A DNA stretch of 6,752 nt from Planctomycetaceae bacterium (GCA_016795125.1 JAEUIG010000227.1:1-6752); one strand, 5' to 3'. Positions 1 to 5,600 are shown, counted from the first letter of the stretch. Numbers and translations: made by a program. The notes: generated by a model from the letters alone, not told the origin.

Positions 1-1
1 T

Positions 2-343
2 GACATCCTGACCGACGAAGGGGCGATGCTTCCCGGATCGATGGGGCTGCTGCCGTCGGCCTCGATCGGCGATTCCGGACCGGGACTCTATGAGCCGATC
101 CACGGCTCCGCGCCGGACATCGCCGGCAAGGGAATCGCCAATCCCCTGGCGACGATCCTGGCGTGCGCCATGCTGCTGCGACACTCGCTGCAACTGGAGA
201 CCGAAGCGGCCGCCATCGAGCGGGCCGTCGAGCAGGTGCTCGACGCCGGTCATCGCACCAAAGACCTGGTGCAGCAGGGCGAGTCGCACATCGGCACCCA
301 GGAAATCGGGCGATTGGTGCTCAAAGCCCTGGCGAAGAGCTGA
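2..343 (+). CDS. leuB: 3-isopropylmalate dehydrogenase, C-terminal 113 residues (partial)
   Basis: LeuB oxidatively decarboxylates 3-isopropylmalate with NAD+ in the third step of leucine biosynthesis, in the cytoplasm. The frame is open from the window edge and ends at TGA 341-343; the N-terminal two thirds lie upstream. Visible landmarks are DILTDE at residues 1-6, whose two Asp match the Mg-binding Asp of the family, then LPGSMGLLPSAS, LYEPIHGSAPDIAGKG and IANPLATILA. The last two contain the NAD-binding loop that distinguishes LeuB and isocitrate dehydrogenase relatives. The GSAPDIAGKGIANP form and the short helical tail fit LeuB better than isocitrate or tartrate dehydrogenase. No T-rich terminator follows directly; a GC-only inverted repeat lies at 388-401. 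Confidence 0.96.
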   Translation, partial: DILTDEGAMLPGSMGLLPSASIGDSGPGLYEPIHGSAPDIAGKGIANPLATILACAMLLRHSLQLETEAAAIERAVEQVLDAGHRTKDLVQQGESHIGTQEIGRLVLKALAKS

Positions 344-750
344 GTGGCCACCATTCCGCCCGTCACACGGTTTCCGCGCACCCCTTGCCCCGGGGCCGGG
401 GACCGCAATTCCCCAATCTCCCGGTTTTTCCGGATTCTGGGACTTCGGTGCTGTATTTTTACCCGCTTATGCGTACGATGATGCGCGTTCCTGCTGAGTG
501 TCTGTCCGCAGCCATCGGCGTGTGGGCCTCAGTCGACGTCGGAGCGTTCTGTTTTCAGGGCGAGTTCGTTGTTGATCTGTGGTCTCGCCCGGTGAGCGGC
601 TGCCTGCTGTGCAGCCTGGCGGTCAGTCCTCCTCGGCGGGGACCTCGGCGGCAGCAGCCGGCAATGAGTCATCGCGAGTAGCTTTCCGCGTGGGAGAGTG
701 CGTGGATTGATCCATCCGGCCGCGTCGCAGATTTTTTAGGATTGAACGGT
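344..750. other. 407-bp intergenic region upstream of the cold-shock gene
   Basis: I see no convincing gene here; frames that cross it are low-complexity continuations of leuB shadows. It contains a GC-only inverted repeat (CCCCGG 388-393 with CCGGGG 396-401) that could be a weak leuB terminator without a T tract. A second short hairpin is at 626-643 (GTCCTC against GGGGAC, one G-T pair). T-rich patches lie at 424-428, 454-458 and 732-737. The length and position suit a promoter plus long untranslated leader for the cold-shock gene, but I cannot place -35/-10 boxes with confidence. Confidence 0.5.
738..741 (+). promoter_or_regulatory. Ribosome binding site deciding the csp start
   Basis: AGGA at 738-741 is 9 nt upstream of ATG 751. 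It favours that ATG over the in-frame TTG at 742, which lies directly against the AGGA. Confidence 0.7.
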
Positions 751-948
751 ATGGCAGAGGGCAGAATCAAGAAGTTGACTGACAAGGGCTTCGGGTTCAT
801 CGACGTGGGACAGGGCTCCGACCTGTTCTTCCATATGTCGAATCTCGAAGGGGTGCGTTTCGAGGACTTGCGGGAGGGCCAGCGCGTCTCCTTCAACTCC
901 GGACAGGGACCCAAGGGGCCCCGCGCGGAAAACGTCCGGCCGCTCTAA
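751..948 (+). CDS. Cold-shock domain protein (CspA family)
   Basis: This 65-residue single-domain protein binds single-stranded RNA or DNA and probably acts as an RNA chaperone in the cytoplasm. It starts MAEGRIKKLTDKGFGFID. The RNP1 motif is KGFGFI at residues 12-17 and RNP2 is LFFHMS at about 26-31. The domain closes with GQRVSFNSGQGPKGPRAENV, as in CspA-type proteins. The length matches the family. One difference from E. coli CspA is KKLTDKGFGF in place of KWFNADKGFGF, so one aromatic of the nucleic-acid face is missing; I recall this variant from other bacteria. The ATG at 751 is chosen because of AGGA at 738-741. A strong terminator follows 22 bp after the stop, so the gene is probably monocistronic. 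Confidence 0.96.
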   Translation: MAEGRIKKLTDKGFGFIDVGQGSDLFFHMSNLEGVRFEDLREGQRVSFNSGQGPKGPRAENVRPL

Positions 949-970
949 TCCGGTCGAACGAAATCAACGA

Positions 971-1004
971 CAGGCCGGCGGTCCACCGCCGGCCTGTTTT
1001 ATTT
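971..1004 (+). terminator. Rho-independent terminator after csp
   Basis: A perfect 11-bp stem (CAGGCCGGCGG at 971-981 paired with 986-996) with a 4-nt loop TCCA is followed by TTTTATTT at 997-1004. It lies 22 bp past the cold-shock stop codon on the same strand. Confidence 0.95.
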
Positions 1005-1239
1005 CACGTGGCGACCTGTCGCAGTTCCGTCCGCCGCAGCCCGCACAAACCACCTGAACTGCTCGATTCATCTCCCTCCCGACGGCCGGTCCGGTTCCGG
1101 ACCGCAGCGCATTGATGACCTGACTGCCCCCCGGGTAGCATTCATCCAACCCCCTTGGCGTTCCGACAACGCCTTGCGAGCGCGACGCCAGTCCCAGACG
1201 CGCGTCACCGTCCGCCGCTCTTAACTCCGATCCTGACTC

Positions 1240-2232
1240 ATGCCGCTGCAAGCGACGCTGATTACTGATACCGACGAACCGGTCGAAGAGTGGCAGTCCC
1301 CCGTTCCGCCCGCCGACCTCCGGCGACTCTCCGAACTGCAGCCGTGGCGCAGCCTCGCGCACGTCGCCCGCGAATGGCTGCTGATTGCCGCCCCGATCCC
1401 GGCCGTCCTCGCCCTTTGGCAGTGGAACCCCATCGCCGGCGGCGTCGCCTATGTGGCGGCCGTGATCTGGATCGGCGCCCGACAGCACGCCCTCGCCATC
1501 CTGATGCACGAAGCGGCGCACTACCGCCTGCTGCCGAATCGCAACCTCAACGACTTCTTCGGCGAACTGCTCCTGGGATGGCCGCTGCTGATCTCCATGC
1601 GCGCCTACCGGTGGCTCCACTTCGCACATCACCGGTCACCCAACACGCACGACGACCCCGACTGGATGCTGCGGCTCAATCGCGACTGGGCGTTTCCAAA
1701 GACGCGCGGCGAACTCTTCACCGTGCTGTTGCGCGACCTGCTGGCTCTCAACCTGCGCGACCAGCTCGAATTCTTCGGCCGCTATGCCTACGCACGCGGC
1801 CGCAAGAAAACCTGGCTCGATGCGCTCGCCGCGGTCTTCTTCATCAGCCTCTGGTCCTCGCTGTTCTACTTCCAGCTGTGGATTCCGTTCCTGCTGTTCT
1901 GGATCGTCCCGATGATGACCTGGCTCAAGGTCGCGCTCCGCATGCGCACCATCGGCGAACACTACGGCGTCGAGTACGACCACATGCTGCGGCAGACCCG
2001 CACAACCTATCCCAACCTCATCGAGCGGCTGTTGATCGCCCCCCTGAACATCGGCTACCACCTGGACCACCACCTGTATCCGAGCGTGCCGTTCTACCAT
2101 CTGCCGGAACTGCACCGCGAACTCCAGAAGCACGATGCGTTTCGATCGCAGGCGCACATCACCCGGACCTACCGGGCCGTCGTCGATGAGTGCACGCACT
2201 GCATCCCAACCCCGATCGACGCCCCCCACTGA
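1240..2232 (+). CDS. Membrane fatty acid desaturase (FA_desaturase family)
   Basis: This 330-residue integral membrane di-iron enzyme is expected to insert a double bond into an acyl chain, or hydroxylate a lipid, using O2 and an electron donor. All three histidine boxes are present: HEAAH at residues 90-94, HFAHH at 127-131 and HLDHH at 274-278. An extra His in GEHYG (241) is typical of the family. Hydrophobic segments lie near 44-62, 66-84, 104-120 and 195-226, the arrangement that places the boxes on the cytoplasmic face. The length is usual. The start ATG 1240 is the only plausible one, and no Shine-Dalgarno is visible. It is a single gene: the csp terminator lies upstream and a hairpin-rich repeat follows. 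Substrate and regiospecificity cannot be read from the sequence; acyl-lipid desaturase is the default, a carotenoid or sphingolipid enzyme the alternative. Confidence 0.94.
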   Translation: MPLQATLITDTDEPVEEWQSPVPPADLRRLSELQPWRSLAHVAREWLLIAAPIPAVLALWQWNPIAGGVAYVAAVIWIGARQHALAILMHEAAHYRLLPNRNLNDFFGELLLGWPLLISMRAYRWLHFAHHRSPNTHDDPDWMLRLNRDWAFPKTRGELFTVLLRDLLALNLRDQLEFFGRYAYARGRKKTWLDALAAVFFISLWSSLFYFQLWIPFLLFWIVPMMTWLKVALRMRTIGEHYGVEYDHMLRQTRTTYPNLIERLLIAPLNIGYHLDHHLYPSVPFYHLPELHRELQKHDAFRSQAHITRTYRAVVDECTHCIPTPIDAPH

Positions 2233-2247
2233 GCCTCGGGCGTCGCT

Positions 2248-2351
2248 GGCGTGCCACTGGCTCCGCCAGTGCGAATCAACCGGCGGAGATTGCACCGGCT
2301 GGGTGGCACGCCCTGGCAAGGGCGTGGCGAACGTAGTTGACGCTCGCCACG
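2248..2351. repeat. REP-like hairpin cluster between convergent genes
   Basis: Starting 16 bp after the desaturase stop, three overlapping inverted repeats occur: CACTGGC 2255-2261 with GCCAGTG 2265-2271 (3-nt loop); CACGCCCT 2307-2314 with AGGGCGTG 2319-2326 (4-nt loop); and CGTGGCGA 2323-2330 with TCGCCACG 2344-2351. An outer pair GGCGTGCCAC 2248-2257 with GTGGCACGCC 2303-2312 competes with the first two. It sits between the desaturase (plus) and the convergent gene ending at 2412, so it could act as a bidirectional terminator. The style resembles repetitive extragenic palindromes; I recall similar elements in planctomycetes but cannot confirm its copy number here. Confidence 0.65.
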
Positions 2352-2411
2352 TGCATCCCGTTGGGCTGGATGTGCTACCCGGACAGGGTCGCCGTCGCGC
2401 GGCGCTCTGCG

Positions 2412-3368
2412 CTAGCGCATCGGGCAACGGCCACCGGCGCATGGAGAGGCGGCCGCATCGGCTGCATACATCCGACCGCCGCGATAGACGAACGCTCGCC
2501 CGCCGCCGCGATACACCTGACCCTCCACGGGCGACCCGCCACCCAGGTTGCTCCAGGTGATTCCGTCCACCACCCACTGCGCGGACCCGCCCGAAATCCG
2601 CACCGGATGGCCTGTCGCCGAACGCCCGTCCCCCGCTGAAACCTCCGCCCCGGGTTCGATCTGGCCCGCGTGCTGCATCCCGTGCAGCAGAGACAACTCC
2701 TCCGTACTGAGGCCGGCCAGCTGCGACTCCGACCAACCGTGGTCGCGAAGCATGTGCGTCGTGATCGTCATGCCCCGGACGCCAACGATCCCGCCGCCCC
2801 GCGCGCGATAAGCGGCGATCCGGTCCCGCAATGAGGGATTCAGGATTCGGGATTCAGGATTCAGGGACGCGGGAGGAGCAGAATCGTGGACGATGCCGTC
2901 CTCCGACATCTGATTTCTGACCTCCGACGTCCGATCTCCGACCTCCGGAAATGGACCACGCGTCGCCATCATCGGCAGCCCGTCCGGGAACGGTCCTGCA
3001 TGCACCGCCGCGCCGAGAGCCAGACACACGATGCCCGTGAGCAGCATCGTTCGCAGCGCCGGCAGTGCATGCGCGCTGGCGATTGTCTCGTCCAGTTCCG
3101 CATCAGTCGCCTGGCGACCCTGTTCCAGCAGCGCGTTCGTGAGGTCGACGGGATTCCCGCCGTACCCCGAGGATTTGACGGCGCGGTACGTCGCCACCTT
3201 CGCTTCCACGGCGCTCTCGCGTATCGCCCGCCGGGCATTGCCGAACGGACACTGCTGAATGAACTGCAACACCATCGACATGATCTGCATAATGACGCCG
3301 AAGTCGACGGCCGCATTCGGCTGCACCTGTCCAACGGCCTGGGTGACGCGGTGTTCGAGTGGGGACAT
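2412..3368 (-). CDS. Membrane-anchored or exported protein of unknown function with a repeat-derived linker
   Basis: I do not recognise a named family for this 318-residue product. Residues 1-103 look helical and cytoplasmic, with IMQIMSMVLQFIQQCP at 26-41 and a charged second half. Residues 108-124 (MLLTGIVCLALGAAVHA) form one hydrophobic helix ending AVHA-GP, which reads as an internal signal or anchor, so the rest would lie outside the membrane. Residues 142-155 and 169-178 are translations of tandem heptamers. A helical motif follows (HMLRDHGWSESQLAGLSTEEL at 205-225), then a Gly-rich section and a Cys-containing end, CAGGRCPMR. ATG 3368 is supported by AGGAG 6 nt upstream. The ORF may fuse two proteins, the second starting at ATG 3047 (residue 108). 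It is third in the minus-strand set, 109 bp after the protease. Confidence 0.6.
   Translation of the reverse strand: MSPLEHRVTQAVGQVQPNAAVDFGVIMQIMSMVLQFIQQCPFGNARRAIRESAVEAKVATYRAVKSSGYGGNPVDLTNALLEQGRQATDAELDETIASAHALPALRTMLLTGIVCLALGAAVHAGPFPDGLPMMATRGPFPEVGDRTSEVRNQMSEDGIVHDSAPPASLNPESRILNPSLRDRIAAYRARGGGIVGVRGMTITTHMLRDHGWSESQLAGLSTEELSLLHGMQHAGQIEPGAEVSAGDGRSATGHPVRISGGSAQWVVDGITWSNLGGGSPVEGQVYRGGGRAFVYRGGRMYAADAAASPCAGGRCPMR
2835..2862 (+). repeat. Heptamer tandem repeat, family A, four units
   Basis: Four consecutive units of RGGATTC (R alternating G, A, G, A) lie inside the 2412-3368 gene and encode its residues 169-178 on the minus strand. A partial fifth unit follows at 2863-2866. 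The same unit occurs inverted at 4665-4685. As 7 is not a multiple of 3, gain or loss of one unit would shift the reading frame. Confidence 0.9.
2904..2945 (+). repeat. Heptamer tandem repeat, family E, six degenerate units
   Basis: Six consecutive units fit the consensus YGAYNTC with a fixed 7-bp period. On the minus strand they encode residues 142-155 of the 2412-3368 gene (EVGDRTSEVRNQMS). The units differ from one another more than those of family A, suggesting an older tract. Confidence 0.8.
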
Positions 3369-3374
3369 GCAGGA

Positions 3375-3379
3375 CTCCT
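3375..3379 (-). promoter_or_regulatory. Ribosome binding site of the 2412-3368 gene
   Basis: Read on the minus strand this is AGGAG, 6 nt before ATG 3368. It supports that start over internal ATGs. The heptamer tract at 3385-3424 begins 5 bp further upstream. Confidence 0.75.
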
Positions 3380-3384
3380 GTGGT

Positions 3385-3424
3385 GTTGAGTGTTGAGTGG
3401 TGAGTGGTGAGTGGTGAGTGGTGA
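3385..3424 (+). repeat. Heptamer tandem repeat, family B, five units plus a partial
   Basis: Two units of GTTGAGT are followed by three of GGTGAGT and a partial GGTGA, all with a 7-bp period. The tract lies between the protease stop and the ribosome binding site of the downstream minus-strand gene, where a change in unit number would alter the leader. Confidence 0.92.
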
Positions 3425-3451
3425 CGAGGAGTAGATGACCGATGTTGCGAT

Positions 3452-3479
3452 CCCTTTGCCCCTCTGCCTCTTTGTCCCT
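3452..3479 (+). repeat. Octamer tandem repeat, family C, three units plus a partial
   Basis: Three 8-bp units near the consensus CYCTYTGY, beginning CCCTTTGC, are followed by CCCT. The last two bases overlap the protease stop codon (3478-3480 read on the minus strand). Its reverse complement belongs to the same family as the tract at 4381-4420, so copies of one repeat in opposite orientation bracket the protease gene. Confidence 0.85.
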
Positions 3480-4374
3480 AGGCGGAAGCCACCGCCCGCG
3501 GCGGAAACAACGGCACGCACAGCTCGCGCCCGCGATCCGAGGTCAGGCACTGCTTGACCCACATCTCCGGTCCGTGCGGATCAACGGGCACCGGCTCACC
3601 GCCGAACCAGCGGTTGAGAATCGGCGCCGACGGATCGCCAATCCACGAAACCGGCAGGCCCGGCACGATCGACGGATTCATCACGCCTCCCTGCGAATGC
3701 GAGAGGCCCATGTTGTGGCCCAGCTCATGCTTCACCAGCGACGTCCATTCGCGAATGACATTCGACGGGTGATAGCCCGGTTCGAACTTCGCCCAGATCG
3801 ACGTGCTGCACCGCTGCCCCTGCCCCACGATCGCCAGGCCGATCGTCGATCCGGCCAGCGGTTCGAAGCTGACCTGAATGTTCGCCGCCCGATCGCCGTC
3901 CTCGCGGATCAGCTTGAGGCCGATCTCCGCGTACGCCGCGGCGACGTTGTTCCACACGGCGCCAAACACCGGTTGCAGGAAGGCCGGCATCCCCGCCGGC
4001 TTGACGTTCACCGTGATCGCGTGATGCTGCGGCAACTGCGGCCGACAACCCGCCGGCCACGATCCGCCGCCCGTCGCCGCATCGACTGCCGCCGCGAAAT
4101 CCGGACAGCCACAGCGTTCAATCGTGAACAACTCCCGCGTGGCCGGTCCGACCTCGCCGTCGTACACCGGCAATCGGCCATGATGCATCGCCGCCAGAGG
4201 CTCCAGCGACACGGCCATGAACTCCTGGTACGACCGGGCCGCAGCCTTTACGACTGCATCGCCGAACCGCAACCGATCGATGTCCCCTGGCGCGACGTTC
4301 CACGTCTCCGCATGCGCCGGATTGCGGAAGTGCCCAAGGTCCCACAGCAGTTGAATGATCTGTCGTTCGGTCAC
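3478..4374 (-). CDS. Matrixin-like zinc metalloprotease with peptidoglycan-binding-like N-terminus
   Basis: This 298-residue protein is predicted to hydrolyse peptide bonds using zinc. The active site is HELGHNMGLSH at residues 216-226, the HExxHxxGxxH metzincin signature with catalytic Glu217. The Met-turn is VMNPS at 231-235. The N-terminal part, ending DGEVGPATRELF at 72-83, resembles a peptidoglycan-binding domain. It is followed at 87-92 by RCGCPD, like the PRCGxPD cysteine switch that keeps matrix metalloproteases latent. No signal peptide is visible. The start is uncertain: GTG 4374 (VTERQII) lacks a Shine-Dalgarno, and an in-frame GTG at 4464 would add 30 residues, partly repeat-derived, so I reject it. 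The gene is second of three on the minus strand. I recall similar proteins in planctomycetes. Substrate unknown; cell-wall or surface proteins are a guess. Confidence 0.88.
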   Translation of the reverse strand: MTERQIIQLLWDLGHFRNPAHAETWNVAPGDIDRLRFGDAVVKAAARSYQEFMAVSLEPLAAMHHGRLPVYDGEVGPATRELFTIERCGCPDFAAAVDAATGGGSWPAGCRPQLPQHHAITVNVKPAGMPAFLQPVFGAVWNNVAAAYAEIGLKLIREDGDRAANIQVSFEPLAGSTIGLAIVGQGQRCSTSIWAKFEPGYHPSNVIREWTSLVKHELGHNMGLSHSQGGVMNPSIVPGLPVSWIGDPSAPILNRWFGGEPVPVDPHGPEMWVKQCLTSDRGRELCVPLFPPRAVASA

Positions 4375-4380
4375 TGGACG

Positions 4381-4420
4381 AGAGGGGCAAAGGGACAAAG
4401 GAACAGAGGTGCAAAGGGGC
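4381..4420 (+). repeat. Octamer tandem repeat, family D (inverse of C), five units
   Basis: Five consecutive 8-bp units fit the consensus ARAGGNRC with an exact period. The tract ends 6 bp from GTG 4374 of the protease, so it would form the immediate leader, or encode a repeat-derived extension (LCTSVPLSLCPS) if translation began at 4464. Confidence 0.92.
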
Positions 4421-4504
4421 CAACGCACCGGCTTGTCGTGACCCGATCGGCTGTCAGCCGTCACTCACGGAATTGCCCATCGCAAGTCGGTTCTCGCGGT
4501 CGAG

Positions 4505-4581
4505 TCGCCCCGGAGGGGCGAAGGTTTGTAGCCACGGGTGGAGCACCGTTCGCCGACAGGCGGACGGTGCGGAACCCGTGG
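4505..4581. repeat. REP-like element with two hairpins
   Basis: The first hairpin is TCGCCCC 4505-4511 with GGGGCGA 4515-4521 (3-nt loop). The second is nested: CCACGGGT 4532-4539 with ACCCGTGG 4574-4581, CACCGT 4544-4549 with ACGGTG 4564-4569, and CGCC 4551-4554 with GGCG 4559-4562, separated by a symmetric 4x4 internal loop and a single mismatch, with a 4-nt terminal loop. This near-perfect architecture suggests a mobile palindromic element or a structured RNA rather than chance. The linker TTTGTAGCCACGGGTGGAG resembles repeats I recall from planctomycete genomes. Confidence 0.75.
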
Positions 4582-4664
4582 AAAGCGGCCTCGCAAATGG
4601 CACTAAACCGATGTCAAAAGCGAGCCGGGAATCAGGAGCAGCACACACAGTCATAGGCTTCATG

Positions 4665-4685
4665 GAATCCCGAATCCTGAATCCT
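4665..4685 (-). repeat. Heptamer tandem repeat, family A inverted, three units
   Basis: Three units of GAATCCY (complement RGGATTC) end 3 bp short of the stop codon of the 4689-5435 gene. They are the reverse complement of the tract at 2835-2862. Confidence 0.88.
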
Positions 4686-4688
4686 CGT

Positions 4689-5435
4689 TCAGTCGCTGAT
4701 CCCTTGCGCGATGCTGACGAGCGCAGCGGCATACTGCTCCTTCGTCGCGCCCTGGCGCTTGAGCGCGTCAAGCGCCGCATTGGCCGACGTCGAGAACGAC
4801 GCCCACGCCGGAGCGTCGACGCCGATCGACCACGCCAGCCCCATCCCCAGGAACAGCTCCATTTCATCGATGCTCCTCAGCGACGCCGACGAGCCAATCT
4901 CACGCAAAGTCTGCGCGACGTCCGACCGGCGGCCGCGAGCCGCTTCCGGAACCGTCATCAGCCATTGCCGTGCCGGAACCGACAGGTCGGAAGACGGCGG
5001 CGCCGGCAAGGTGACCACGGGCGGCGGAACGACGGGCGGCTGGCCGACCGGTGGGAGTGTCGCGACCGACGAGACGACCACGACGTGCCGCACGATCTCA
5101 ATGTCGGAAGGAGACGTGACGGCCGCAGGGACGATCACCGCCAGGAACTCGAACCGGCCGACGACGGCCGTCGAGACGGTTAATCCGTCCTGGCACTCGC
5201 GGGCCAGTTGCCCTTCCCCGATCGGCCCGCACCACTTGACGACTTTCCCAGCCAGTGGCTGCCCGTCGTCGCGAACCGTCAATCGCAGCAGCGGCGGGTT
5301 GCCCTGCGCGACCCGGGTGTCGCCGTCAGACTTCTCGGCGATCTGAGGTCCGACAATCTCCGCCGCCGGCGCGCTCAGCGAGCACACCACGAGTGCCATC
5401 GATGCCGCGACGACCGTCCCGCATCCCGCCTTCAT
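4689..5435 (-). CDS. Exported protein with beta-rich domain, Pro/Val linker and helical tail
   Basis: This 248-residue protein belongs to no family I can name. It begins with a signal peptide (MKAGCGTVVAASMALVVCSL, likely cut after SAPAA at about residue 25). Residues 26-122 alternate hydrophobic and polar positions (LLRLTVRDDGQPLAGKVVKW; FEFLAVIVPAAV; IEIVRHVVVV), consistent with an immunoglobulin-like beta domain. Two Cys at 69 and 81 could form a disulfide. A linker rich in Pro and Val follows at 128-148. Residues 149-248 are predicted helical and end in YAAALVSIAQGISD. The start ATG 5435 is chosen because it gives the signal peptide, has GGGAG 8 nt upstream and does not overlap the divergent cupin gene. 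It is first of three minus-strand genes, suggesting an envelope role. Confidence 0.75.
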   Translation of the reverse strand: MKAGCGTVVAASMALVVCSLSAPAAEIVGPQIAEKSDGDTRVAQGNPPLLRLTVRDDGQPLAGKVVKWCGPIGEGQLARECQDGLTVSTAVVGRFEFLAVIVPAAVTSPSDIEIVRHVVVVSSVATLPPVGQPPVVPPPVVTLPAPPSSDLSVPARQWLMTVPEAARGRRSDVAQTLREIGSSASLRSIDEMELFLGMGLAWSIGVDAPAWASFSTSANAALDALKRQGATKEQYAAALVSIAQGISD

Positions 5436-5600
5436 CGGCCCTGCTCCCTGCTGAGTTCCGGCTGTCACTGCGGCCCGCATCCCAGCGCACACAGTTGCGC
5501 CATAGCGAAGCCCACATCCGTCGGCTATCGTCGCGCAGCAATCGCAGTCGACGCCCCATCGCCGCTTGCGGTTTCGCACCACCAAATCTGGCCAGACGAC
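5436..5600. promoter_or_regulatory. Divergent promoter region, boxes not resolved
   Basis: These 165 bp separate two divergent starts (5435 minus, 5601 plus), so promoters for both genes are expected here. I find no convincing sigma-70 boxes and no operator-like palindrome. GGGAG (minus strand) serves the 5435 start; the cupin start has no visible Shine-Dalgarno. Confidence 0.4.

Larger units (their letters stand above)
4375..4688. other. 314-bp repeat-filled gap between two minus-strand genes
   Basis: The gap holds, from right to left, three family-A heptamers (4665-4685), a double-hairpin REP-like element (4505-4581) and five octamers (4381-4420). I see no gene and no clear promoter. The hairpins could end the upstream transcript, so the protease may have its own promoter. 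Confidence 0.75.

Noticed and set aside
742..750. TTG start for the cold-shock protein
   Set aside because: It lies directly against the AGGA at 738-741, too close for initiation; ATG 751 has normal spacing and a typical family N-terminus.
1290..2189. 299-residue plus-strand open frame inside the desaturase
   Set aside because: Arg/Pro/Ala-rich out-of-frame reading; the desaturase frame holds all three histidine boxes.
1636..2736. 366-residue minus-strand open frame across the desaturase 3' end and the repeat region
   Set aside because: It runs antisense to the desaturase and through the hairpin cluster, has no recognisable motif and overlaps the better supported gene ending at 2412.
2835..3424. 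CRISPR array
   Set aside because: Units are only 7-8 bp, directly abutting, with no spacers and no cas genes in view.
4375..4464. Protease start at GTG 4464
   Set aside because: The 30 extra residues are largely a translation of the octamer tract and resemble no domain. Kept as a possibility because GTG 4374 lacks a ribosome binding site.
3442..4656. 404-residue plus-strand open frame opposite the protease
   Set aside because: Very Arg- and Pro-rich without domain features, and it crosses two repeat tracts and a hairpin element. The minus strand carries an intact metzincin motif, so this is an antisense shadow of GC-rich coding DNA.
5208..5600. Upstream extension of the cupin reading frame
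   Set aside because: The extra 131 residues are antisense to the signal-peptide protein and Arg-rich; ATG 5601 coincides with the beginning of the first cupin repeat.
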